6,046 nucleotides of DNA from Gorillibacterium sp. (GCA_023511325.1 JAIMBU010000200.1:1-6046), one strand, 5' to 3'; positions 1 to 5,776 are shown, counted from the stretch's first letter. Numbers and translations are program-made. The notes: generated by a model from the letters alone, not told the origin.

Positions 1-1557
1 ATGCAGCAATACGGCAATATGATCGAAGAGAATCTGCCCCGAGCTTTGGCCGCTAAATATGACTTTATGTCACGACGACAAGCCATTACCGCGATTCATG
101 ATCCTGCAAGCATGGAGGAAGGCAACAAAGCCCGCAGGCGAATGGTGTATGAAGAGTTGTTCTTCTTTCAGCTAAAGATGCAGGCCTTCCGAACGCTGAC
201 ACGTTCGAGAGCAGATGGCATAGCTCATCCGGTTGATCGACCGGCTGTGCGCGATTTTGTTCGCGGCCTGCCCTTTCGCTTGACGAATTCCCAACTTCAG
301 GTAATTGCAGAGCTTTTGGAGGACCTAGAAGCCCCTCACAGCATGAATCGGCTGCTGCAAGGTGATGTTGGTTCGGGGAAGACGGTAGTGGCTGCGGTTG
401 CCCTCTATGCGGTTGTCAAGGCGGGCTATCAGGGGGCCCTTATGGTCCCAACCGAAATATTAGCCGATCAGCATAAGCGCTCGTTGGACAAATTGTTTGC
501 CCCATACGGCATTCAGGTAACGATACTTACGGGTAGTCTGACCGGACGGCAACGTAAGGACGTTCTTGCTTCACTACAGCTGGGCATGGCGGACATTGTT
601 ATTGGAACGCATGCTCTCATTCAAGAGGATGTATTTTTCCGCCGACTCGGGCTTGTCGTAACCGATGAGCAGCACCGTTTCGGGGTGAATCAGCGAGCCA
701 TCCTGCGGCGCAAAGGGATAAACCCGGACGTGTTGACCATGACTGCAACGCCGATCCCCCGAACGCTGGCGATTACGGCTTTTGGGGATATGGATGTGTC
801 TACTCTAACAGAGTTACCTAAGGGTCGCCTGCCGATCATGACTTATTCAGTAGGACATCATATGTTGGACCGGATTTTGGACTTTATCGCTAAGGAGGTT
901 AAGGCAGGTGGTCAGGCTTACATCGTTTGTCCGCTTATTGAGGAATCGGAGAAGCTTGATGTGCAGAACACCATTGATCTTCACGCCCAGATCTCTCATC
1001 AGTTTCCGAATCTTGGGATTGGTCTGCTCCATGGAAGATTGGGACCTCAAGAAAAAGACGAGGCTATGCGTGCGTTTGCTGCAAATGAAACGCAGGTACT
1101 CGTGTCAACCACGGTTATTGAAGTAGGGGTTGATGTGCCTGGAGCTACGATCATGGTTGTCTATGATGCGGATCGTTTCGGCTTGTCGCAGTTGCATCAA
1201 CTTCGTGGTCGTGTGGGGCGTGGAGCTAAACAGTCTCACTGTATCCTGATTGCTGATCCCAAAAGCGAGATTGGCAAGGAGCGTCTGCGCGCAATGACGG
1301 ACACGAACGATGGCTTTGAGATTGCGCGCAGAGATCTTGCCTTGCGTGGCCCAGGTGATTTCTTCGGAACGAAGCAGAGCGGACTGCCTGAGTTTCGCAT
1401 CGCTGATCTTGTTGCGGACTTTGCTACACTCGAGGAAGCACGGGATGACAGCGCAGCGCTTACGGCATTGCCCGATTTTTGGACTGCCGTTGAATATGCA
1501 TCGCTCCGTCAGTACCTGAAGCGTGAAGGAATTCTCAGTGGCGACGCTTTGGATTAA
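1..1557 (+). CDS. recG: ATP-dependent DNA helicase RecG, C-terminal 518 residues (5' end outside window)
   Basis: RecG is a cytoplasmic superfamily 2 double-strand DNA translocase that remodels stalled replication forks and branch-migrates Holliday junctions. The visible protein (numbered from base 1) starts with the end of the DNA-binding wedge region (about 1-60). Helicase lobe 1 has Walker A GDVGSGKT at 121-128, the DEQH box at 222-225 and TATPIPR at 248-254. Lobe 2 has HGRL at 344-347, a VSTTVIEVGVDVP block at 368-380 and motif VI QLRGRVGRG at 400-408. The RecG-specific TRG region RGPGDFFGTKQSG is at 449-461. No catalytic residue is missing. Bacillus RecG is about 680 residues, so roughly 160 are lost off the left edge; the ATG at base 1 is almost certainly an internal methionine and not the start. 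The stop is TAA at 1555-1557. The family call is very secure because the DEQH and TRG motifs together separate RecG from Mfd and UvrB. Confidence 0.97.
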   Translation: MQQYGNMIEENLPRALAAKYDFMSRRQAITAIHDPASMEEGNKARRRMVYEELFFFQLKMQAFRTLTRSRADGIAHPVDRPAVRDFVRGLPFRLTNSQLQVIAELLEDLEAPHSMNRLLQGDVGSGKTVVAAVALYAVVKAGYQGALMVPTEILADQHKRSLDKLFAPYGIQVTILTGSLTGRQRKDVLASLQLGMADIVIGTHALIQEDVFFRRLGLVVTDEQHRFGVNQRAILRRKGINPDVLTMTATPIPRTLAITAFGDMDVSTLTELPKGRLPIMTYSVGHHMLDRILDFIAKEVKAGGQAYIVCPLIEESEKLDVQNTIDLHAQISHQFPNLGIGLLHGRLGPQEKDEAMRAFAANETQVLVSTTVIEVGVDVPGATIMVVYDADRFGLSQLHQLRGRVGRGAKQSHCILIADPKSEIGKERLRAMTDTNDGFEIARRDLALRGPGDFFGTKQSGLPEFRIADLVADFATLEEARDDSAALTALPDFWTAVEYASLRQYLKREGILSGDALD

Positions 1558-1627
1558 ATGCTCGGTTGAACATCTGGACCAAACAGCCCATTTTTTGAAG
1601 AAATCTGGTCTTTTTCTGGATGCGTCT

Positions 1628-1636
1628 CATAGAATG
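1628..1636 (+). promoter_or_regulatory. Possible -10 element of a sporulation sigma factor ahead of spoVIF
   Basis: CATAGAATG at 1628-1636 fits the CATAnnnT -10 pattern shared by the mother-cell factors sigma-E and sigma-K. It lies 34 bases before the SpoVIF start, which leaves room for a transcription start near 1642 and the ribosome binding site at 1650. No convincing matching -35 element (ATA-type for sigma-E, AC for sigma-K) is seen at the right distance, so this is a half-site only. Late mother-cell expression is expected from what is known of B. subtilis spoVIF. Confidence 0.3.
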
Positions 1637-1649
1637 GAAATGAATGTCT

Positions 1650-1656
1650 GGAGGTG
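1650..1656 (+). promoter_or_regulatory. Ribosome binding site that sets the spoVIF start
   Basis: GGAGGTG is followed by a 5-base spacer and then ATG at 1662. An upstream in-frame ATG at 1644 lies before this site and would place the Shine-Dalgarno sequence inside the gene, so 1662 is the preferred start. Confidence 0.85.
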
Positions 1657-1661
1657 CAGCG

Positions 1662-1949
1662 ATGAGCTATGTCAATTATGGAATTGAGCCCGCGCTTGTA
1701 GAGCGAATTAAGCTAAAGATGAAGAACCCGGCTCTGAAGGATCGGGTCAAAGCGAGTCTGGATGGATTAACCAAGTATCACTTGCAGGACCCGGCGACTG
1801 TACACCAAATACTCATTAGGATAACCGCCATTCTTGGGGAAAAACTGACAGAGCAACAGAAGGCCAATATCGTTCGTTTTGTAATTTCTCAGAAAATTGA
1901 TCCCAATAATACGTTTCATCTGCTTCGCCTTTGGGGTATGTTTCGGTAA
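1662..1949 (+). CDS. spoVIF: Stage VI sporulation protein F (SpoVIF/YjcC-like)
   Basis: This is a small soluble protein of 95 residues with no cysteine, signal peptide or membrane segment, and it looks mainly helical. The middle part (about residues 27-72) resembles SpoVIF as I recall it: a leucine/lysine helix, then a D-x-x-T-V helix, a G-x-x-L loop (LGEKLT) and a helix with IVRFVISQKI. The C-terminal block at 73-95, ending in the HLLRLWGMFR segment, is what I associate with Paenibacillus proteins of this name. B. subtilis SpoVIF is about 88 residues and is a late mother-cell protein needed for proper coat assembly, linked to GerE function. It lacks known catalytic motifs, so a regulatory or scaffolding role fits. 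It sits 104 bases after recG and is followed by its own terminator, so it is probably expressed alone, possibly from a sporulation promoter near 1628. The assignment is from remembered similarity; the alternative is an uncharacterised small sporulation protein. Confidence 0.72.
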   Translation: MSYVNYGIEPALVERIKLKMKNPALKDRVKASLDGLTKYHLQDPATVHQILIRITAILGEKLTEQQKANIVRFVISQKIDPNNTFHLLRLWGMFR

Positions 1950-2008
1950 TCTAACGTGCTACGTCGGTTGACATTCTAACTAATAAACATCATTCAAATG
2001 ATGAAAAA

Positions 2009-2047
2009 GACGTTCCCTTCGTGAAAGTGAAGGGGGCGTCTTTTTTT
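2009..2047 (+). terminator. Rho-independent terminator after spoVIF
   Basis: The 12-base arms at 2009-2020 (GACGTTCCCTTC) and 2029-2040 (GAAGGGGGCGTC) pair along their full length with two G-U wobbles around an 8-base loop, followed by seven T at 2041-2047. Five A at 2004-2008 precede the stem and could pair with the T tract, so weaker activity on the other strand is possible. It separates spoVIF from the ATP-grasp cluster. Confidence 0.92.
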
Positions 2048-2184
2048 CGGATCGATCTCGAAATCAGTGCCTGACATTCATTCACCAAGTAAACCGATGG
2101 ATAACTGTAGCCTACCTGTCAGAGGAGACCAAAGGGGAATTCTTGCTCAGAATCAGTGATCGCACGGCTCTTTAGATATTATCA

Positions 2185-2217
2185 GATGTTAGGTTGCTGC
2201 CAACCGTAGCAAACATC
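2185..2217 (+). other. Interrupted hairpin upstream of gene A
   Basis: GATGT (2185-2189) and TTGCT (2194-2198) pair with AGCAA (2208-2212) and ACATC (2213-2217). This gives ten base pairs with a four-base bulge on the left arm and a nine-base loop. There is no T tract, so it is not a terminator. It lies just upstream of the candidate promoter and could be an operator or chance. Confidence 0.35.
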
Positions 2218-2227
2218 CACCCGTTCA

Positions 2228-2240
2228 CATACATAAGTAG
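2228..2240 (+). promoter_or_regulatory. Possible sporulation-type promoter element for the ATP-grasp cluster
   Basis: The stretch has two overlapping CATA words (CATACATA at 2228 and CATAAGTAG at 2232), similar to the -10 elements used by sigma-E, sigma-G and sigma-K. An AC dinucleotide at 2213-2214, 17 bases before the second CATA, fits the minimal sigma-K -35. Neither -10 copy matches a consensus fully. The position, 23-35 bases before the start codon, is suitable. The call is tentative and leans on the expected mother-cell expression of yheC/yheD homologues. Confidence 0.3.
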
Positions 2241-2252
2241 TAAAAAGGTAAC

Positions 2253-2258
2253 GGAGGT
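2253..2258 (+). promoter_or_regulatory. Ribosome binding site that sets the gene A start
   Basis: GGAGGT is followed by TCGTC and ATG at 2263. This strong site favours 2263 over the in-frame TTG at 2194, which has no comparable site. Confidence 0.85.
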
Positions 2259-2262
2259 CGTC

Positions 2263-3030
2263 ATGGAACAAAGATCTGCACTACCTAACAACAAGCTTGG
2301 AAAAACCAAGTATCTCATTATGAATGATGAATTGAAGGATTATCTTCCGGATACGATTGTTGAGTCTAAGAACAACTTACAGCTTTTTCTGACGAAATAC
2401 AAAACGGTTTATGTAAAGCCCAATAATGGAACCGGTGGTCGCGGTGTGATGCGGGTAAAGGTACGGAAGGATGGCACATTTGTCTACCAATTAGGACTCA
2501 AGGAACATCGTTTTGCTGATTTTGATCAGCTTTATCACTCACTCAGTAAATATACCAGCCAAAAAAGGCATCTTATTCAAAAGGGAATTCCCTTGTTAAA
2601 GGTGGATCATCGGCCTTTTGATATCCGAATTATGGTGCAGAGATATGGAATAGGGTACTGGGTGTGCACTGGAATTATCGCGAGGCTTGCCTATCCAAAG
2701 AAGATTATTACCAATTATCACGGGGGAGGTACGCCGCTCCCGCTCGAAGGTCTGCTTGCGAACTATCTGTCGCCGAAAGAGATTCCTGCTTTTATCCAAA
2801 ATTTGAAGGATCTTGGACAACAGATTTCCGTGTATCTTGCCGAGGGGCTTCCTCACGTGACCGCTATGGGGGTAGATATCGGGCTTGATACAAATCTCAA
2901 GCCTTGGATTATTGAGGTGAATACCAAGCCCGATCCGTACATCTTTAATCAACTGAAGGATAAAACCATGTATCGCTTGATCATGCAATATATCAAGTAC
3001 AACCGGTCAAACAAGAACAAGCGAAATTGA
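2263..3030 (+). CDS. YheC/YheD-family ATP-grasp protein, core-only form (gene A)
   Basis: This 255-residue protein consists almost only of an ATP-grasp core. It has the ATP-binding lysine and glycine loop VKPNNGTGGRGV at 51-62, the hinge segment LIQKG at 104-108, the strand RPFDIRIMVQR at 117-127 with D120-x-R122, NYHGGG at 151-156, and the metal-binding D205, E218 and N220 in GVDIG and WIIEVNTKP. All key residues are present, so it should be an active ATP-dependent ligase, forming an acyl-phosphate and then an amide-type bond; the substrate is unknown. B. subtilis YheC and YheD (about 363 and 453 residues) are spore-coat-associated. This copy lacks their N-terminal domain: it begins ten residues before the conserved N10-K11 that opens the shared core. 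No signal peptide or membrane segment is seen, so it probably acts in the mother-cell cytoplasm or on the forespore surface. It is the first gene of the cluster, 16 bases before gene B. Confidence 0.88.
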   Translation: MEQRSALPNNKLGKTKYLIMNDELKDYLPDTIVESKNNLQLFLTKYKTVYVKPNNGTGGRGVMRVKVRKDGTFVYQLGLKEHRFADFDQLYHSLSKYTSQKRHLIQKGIPLLKVDHRPFDIRIMVQRYGIGYWVCTGIIARLAYPKKIITNYHGGGTPLPLEGLLANYLSPKEIPAFIQNLKDLGQQISVYLAEGLPHVTAMGVDIGLDTNLKPWIIEVNTKPDPYIFNQLKDKTMYRLIMQYIKYNRSNKNKRN

Positions 3031-3034
3031 ATGT

Positions 3035-3039
3035 GGAGG
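3035..3039 (+). promoter_or_regulatory. Ribosome binding site that sets the gene B start
   Basis: GGAGG lies between the stop of gene A (3028-3030) and gene B. The in-frame ATG at 3041 is only one base away, too close, while the ATG at 3047 has a normal seven-base spacer. The start at 3047 is therefore preferred; the difference is two residues. Confidence 0.8.
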
Positions 3040-3046
3040 CATGAAT

Positions 3047-4189
3047 ATGAACAAACCAGTGATTGGCATTTTGGTCTATCGCAACGGACTAACCTTCAGT
3101 GAGCCTACCTATTTCCGGGATCTTACCCGTGCGGGTGAAAGACTGGGAGCTACTGCTTTCCTCTTCTCCCCGCAGGATATCGATGTGAATAGTCGTACCG
3201 TTACAGGGTTTACCCCAACGAGTGGGAACGGTTGGATTCGCCGGACTTACAGTTGGCCGGAAGTTGTTATTGATCGACACCGGAGAAGCGGTCAAGAGTA
3301 TATGAAGATCCGGACCTCGAGCTTGTTTTTGTATGCCAACAATCGGTTTACGAACAAGTGGAACATCACTCGGATGTTCCTTCAAGAGGATCGGCTCAAG
3401 CAGTGGATGCCGGAAACGGTGGAGTACAGCCGGGAGCAACTGCGGACTATGCTGAAGCGCCATCGATTGCTTTATGTGAAGCCGGGTAATGGAACAGGGG
3501 GCAGCAGCATTGTTCGGGTTCAATCGGCGGATGATGGCTACACGGTATTGGGCCGCAGTCGGAAACTCAGTAAACGCAGGGTGAAGATCAAGACGCTCTC
3601 TGGACTTGCGAATTGGCTTGATCATTGGACAGTTGATGAACGTATTCGTGGAGGCAACTTCATGATCCAGCAAGGACTCGACCTAGAGCTTGTGCCGGAG
3701 CGGGTGACGGATACACGACTACTGATCCAGAAGAATGAGTCAGGGGAATGGAAGGTAACGGGGATGGGGATGCGTGTAGGCGCACCGCATAGCTCGACCT
3801 CAAATCTTCATGGCGGAGGAAAAGCAGTTTCCTTTCAAGAGATCGCGGATAAACAGTTCGGAGCAGAGAAAGCGGAAACGATTCGCCAAGAGTGCGAGCA
3901 ATTGGCCTTTCAGGTCGTTCAGGTAATTGAGGAACGTTTTGGTCCGATGATGGAGTTTGGAATTGATATTGGAATTGATGTAGAGGGTCGGGTGTGGCTG
4001 ATCGAGGTGAATCCAAAGCCTGGTCGAGATATTTTTAAAGGAATGGGGAATCCGTCTTTGTACAGCAAGTCGGTCGAACGACCTATTCAATATGCAATGT
4101 ATGTTGCTGCCAATAAAAATCGGTCAAACACAAACGAAGGGGCGATGCTTCTATCCAAACGTCGCAAACGGCGGAGGCTGCAAGCTTAA
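3047..4189 (+). CDS. YheC/YheD-family ATP-grasp protein, YheC-like length (gene B)
   Basis: This 380-residue protein has an N-terminal alpha/beta domain (about 1-97). It opens with PVIGILVYR and carries an AGERLG helix and the WPEVVIDR strand, then the ATP-grasp core from N103-K104. Core motifs are VKPGNGTGGSSI at 144-155 (lysine K145), MIQQGLDL at 206-213, D222-T-R224 in TDTRLLIQ, NLHGGG at 253-258, and the metal ligands D307, E320 and N322 in GIDIG and LIEVNPKP. The length is close to B. subtilis YheC, a coat-associated protein of unknown reaction. Two things stand out. The glycine loop ends GGSSI where A and C have GGRGV and LGKGI. The C-terminus also continues past the family end into a basic tail, KRRKRRR, just before the stop, which could bind DNA, an acidic polymer or the coat. 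It is translated from its own ribosome binding site and is very probably cotranscribed with gene A. The ligand and product are unknown. Confidence 0.9.
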   Translation: MNKPVIGILVYRNGLTFSEPTYFRDLTRAGERLGATAFLFSPQDIDVNSRTVTGFTPTSGNGWIRRTYSWPEVVIDRHRRSGQEYMKIRTSSLFLYANNRFTNKWNITRMFLQEDRLKQWMPETVEYSREQLRTMLKRHRLLYVKPGNGTGGSSIVRVQSADDGYTVLGRSRKLSKRRVKIKTLSGLANWLDHWTVDERIRGGNFMIQQGLDLELVPERVTDTRLLIQKNESGEWKVTGMGMRVGAPHSSTSNLHGGGKAVSFQEIADKQFGAEKAETIRQECEQLAFQVVQVIEERFGPMMEFGIDIGIDVEGRVWLIEVNPKPGRDIFKGMGNPSLYSKSVERPIQYAMYVAANKNRSNTNEGAMLLSKRRKRRRLQA

Positions 4190-4289
4190 GCTTTGCTGAT
4201 ACGGCCTCAACCATCTGCTGCTCCCTCTATAGTGGATGCTTGTCATCAGCCACTGTCATGCTTCGTATGCTACAGAAAGGAGCTGCCAC
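4190..4289 (+). other. Spacer between genes B and C
   Basis: One hundred bases without a gene or a convincing terminator. A TATAGT at 4228-4233 has no -35 partner at 16-18 bases. CGTATGCTA at 4264-4272 resembles a sigma-K -10 with one mismatch, but it would start transcription on top of the ribosome binding site. I therefore take gene C to be cotranscribed with A and B, without excluding an internal promoter. Confidence 0.5.
4276..4282 (+). promoter_or_regulatory. Ribosome binding site that sets the gene C start
   Basis: AAAGGAG is followed by a seven-base spacer and ATG at 4290. The upstream in-frame ATG at 4236 lacks such a site and would add 18 residues (with histidines and cysteine) unlike the family, so 4290 is preferred. 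Confidence 0.85.
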
Positions 4290-5684
4290 ATGGCAAGAGT
4301 AAAGATCAATATTTCCTTATCCACTGAAGGTGCTGCCGATGAACGGACAATATATCTTGGAAGCACCCACATCAAGCGATGGAAACTCTCGGTTAACACT
4401 CCGTATATCCTCCGGCTAGGGTCGCTAGAGCGAGAGGTGCACATAGCAGAGGTTGCCAAAAGCTCGGTTTTCCAGTTGCACCCACGGCTAGCAGCTCAAT
4501 ATGGTCTTCATCGAGGTGCCACGTTATGCTTACGTCATCAGCAGGGCGGACGTGTGCTTACGATTGGACCGCTCCTTGGTGTTCTGCTCACACGAATAGG
4601 AGATGCACCAGAAAATCCGTTTGGTGCAATCTCATCCTTTTGTCGAGAGTTGATAACGGCAGGCGAACGGCTGGGAGTTCTGGTCTTTTTTTTCTCAGCC
4701 GCTCGATTGCCTGACAAGGCCAGTACGATTCAAGGCTGGACCTATGATAATGGCTGGAGGCTCCGCATGTTTCCGTTGCCGGACGTCGTCTATAATCGGC
4801 TAACCTCCCGCGTCGTGGAGAACCGTGAGGATGTTCAACGGTTTCTGCAGCAATTTAAGTCCCGTCCAAGTGGAGGACTGTTTAATGAACGCTATTTAAA
4901 CAAGGCCGAGGTGTTTGATGCCCTGCAAAAGGATGAAGGACTAAAAAGCTACCTTCCTGAATCCCATATGTATAAAGGCAAAGTAATGCTCAAGGGAATG
5001 CTAGAGCGTTATTCCTGTGTGTTCCTGAAGCCCACGCTTGGCAGTCTGGGGAAAGGGATTATTCGTATTCGCAAGAATACCGATGGCACGTATGGCTGTC
5101 ATGTTGCCGGTTCCACCGGTACAATTCGCCAAATACGCTATCCAAACCTGTCTCGCATGGTCGACGGGGTATCGCCGCGAACCAAAGGCAGGCCTTATTT
5201 ACTTCAGGAAGGGCTTGATCTAATCAGTGTGGGAGAATGTCCGCTCGATTTCCGTGCACTTGTCCAGCGGGATGAGCTCGGCGAATGGAAAGTTACCTCA
5301 ATTGTTGCCCGGATCGCTGCTCGTCAAACGTTTGTCTCGAACCTTGCCCGAGGCGGCAAGCTGAGTACGGTGACTGATGCTATTGCTCGCTCCAACCTGA
5401 TGGCAGCTCTGCACGGTGAGATGAAGAACAGGCTTGATCGTGCAGCGCTTGCGATTGCCAAGGGCTTGGAAACGCATATCAGTGATGCACACTTTGCGGA
5501 ATTTGGTATCGATCTAGCAGTAGATACGAAAGGTCGAGTTATGCTGCTTGAGGTCAATTCCAAGCCCTCCAAGGAAAACAATGCTCCGCTGGGAGTTGAG
5601 AATGGAGTACCTGAAGGAGCGGTGAGAATTCGCCCCTCCGTCCGGCGAGCACTCCAATATACCCGATATCTGGCGAAGTTTTAG
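4290..5684 (+). CDS. YheC/YheD-family ATP-grasp protein, YheD-like long form (gene C)
   Basis: At 464 residues this matches B. subtilis YheD (about 453), a protein reported to localise around the developing forespore. It has three parts. Residues 1-92 are beta-rich, with a LHPRLAAQYGLHRGATLCLR segment that looks like a small beta-barrel. Residues about 94-198 match the N-terminal domain of gene B: GPLLGVLLTR, an AGERLG helix and LPDVVYNRL. The ATP-grasp core runs from N204-K205, with LKPTLGSLGKGI at 246-257 (lysine K247), LLQEGLDL at 304-311, D320-F-R322, NLARGG at 351-356, and metal ligands D408, E421 and N423 in GIDLA and LLEVNSKP. All ATP-grasp catalytic positions are kept. The NLARGG motif differs from NYHGGG and NLHGGG in A and B and is closer to the LysX type, suggesting a different substrate. 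It is the last gene before the terminator at 5747. No membrane segment or signal peptide is seen. Confidence 0.9.
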   Translation: MARVKINISLSTEGAADERTIYLGSTHIKRWKLSVNTPYILRLGSLEREVHIAEVAKSSVFQLHPRLAAQYGLHRGATLCLRHQQGGRVLTIGPLLGVLLTRIGDAPENPFGAISSFCRELITAGERLGVLVFFFSAARLPDKASTIQGWTYDNGWRLRMFPLPDVVYNRLTSRVVENREDVQRFLQQFKSRPSGGLFNERYLNKAEVFDALQKDEGLKSYLPESHMYKGKVMLKGMLERYSCVFLKPTLGSLGKGIIRIRKNTDGTYGCHVAGSTGTIRQIRYPNLSRMVDGVSPRTKGRPYLLQEGLDLISVGECPLDFRALVQRDELGEWKVTSIVARIAARQTFVSNLARGGKLSTVTDAIARSNLMAALHGEMKNRLDRAALAIAKGLETHISDAHFAEFGIDLAVDTKGRVMLLEVNSKPSKENNAPLGVENGVPEGAVRIRPSVRRALQYTRYLAKF

Positions 5685-5686
5685 GC

Positions 5687-5744
5687 AGTTGTAACTGTTG
5701 TACACTTTACCACTGTTGCTATTGCTCACGCTTCAGTTACAACT
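5687..5744 (+). repeat. 11-bp inverted repeat in the 3' untranslated region of gene C
   Basis: AGTTGTAACTG at 5687-5697 is exactly complementary to CAGTTACAACT at 5734-5744, with 36 bases between. It begins two bases after the gene C stop and ends two bases before the terminator stem. In RNA the arms could enclose the spacer in a long hairpin stacked next to the terminator. It may help 3' end stability or be a protein site. Confidence 0.55.
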
Positions 5745-5746
5745 CT

Positions 5747-5776
5747 AAAAACCGCTTCGATTACGAAGCGGTTTTT
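5747..5776 (+). terminator. Rho-independent terminator of the ATP-grasp cluster
   Basis: AAAAACCGCTTCG (5747-5759) and CGAAGCGGTTTTT (5764-5776) are perfectly complementary over 13 bases with a four-base loop ATTA. The right arm ends in five T for the + strand, and the five A on the left would supply a T tract for transcripts from the other side, so it can work in both directions. Confidence 0.95.

Larger units (their letters stand above)
2048..2262. other. Non-coding leader region before the ATP-grasp cluster
   Basis: This 215-base stretch has no supported gene. An in-frame TTG at 2194 would extend gene A by 23 residues, but those residues have no family similarity and no ribosome binding site. 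I see no T-box, riboswitch or tRNA. It holds the hairpin at 2185-2217, a promoter-like site near 2228 and the ribosome binding site at 2253. Confidence 0.6.

Noticed and set aside
1577..1615. A possible terminator between recG and spoVIF: GACCA pairing with TGGTC, followed by TTTTTC.
   Set aside because: The stem is only five base pairs with a loop of about 24 bases, too weak to call. The repeated ATCTGG in the same stretch explains part of the apparent symmetry.
2194..2262. A 23-codon upstream extension of gene A from a TTG codon.
   Set aside because: It has no ribosome binding site, its residues are unlike the family, and a strong GGAGGT site sits directly before the ATG at 2263.
3089..4090. 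Several minus-strand open frames of 96 to 194 codons inside gene B, and similar ones inside A and C.
   Set aside because: They lie opposite well-supported genes, have no ribosome binding sites or recognisable domains, and are explained by the codon pattern of the real genes.
4182..4193. A perfect 12-base palindrome AAGCTTAAGCTT overlapping the stop codon of gene B.
   Set aside because: It is short with no loop, T tract or second copy in the window, so it is most likely chance and too weak for a terminator or operator call.
4236..4289. An 18-codon upstream extension of gene C from the ATG at 4236.
   Set aside because: No ribosome binding site precedes it, and AAAGGAG with correct spacing marks the ATG at 4290, where YheD-like sequence begins.
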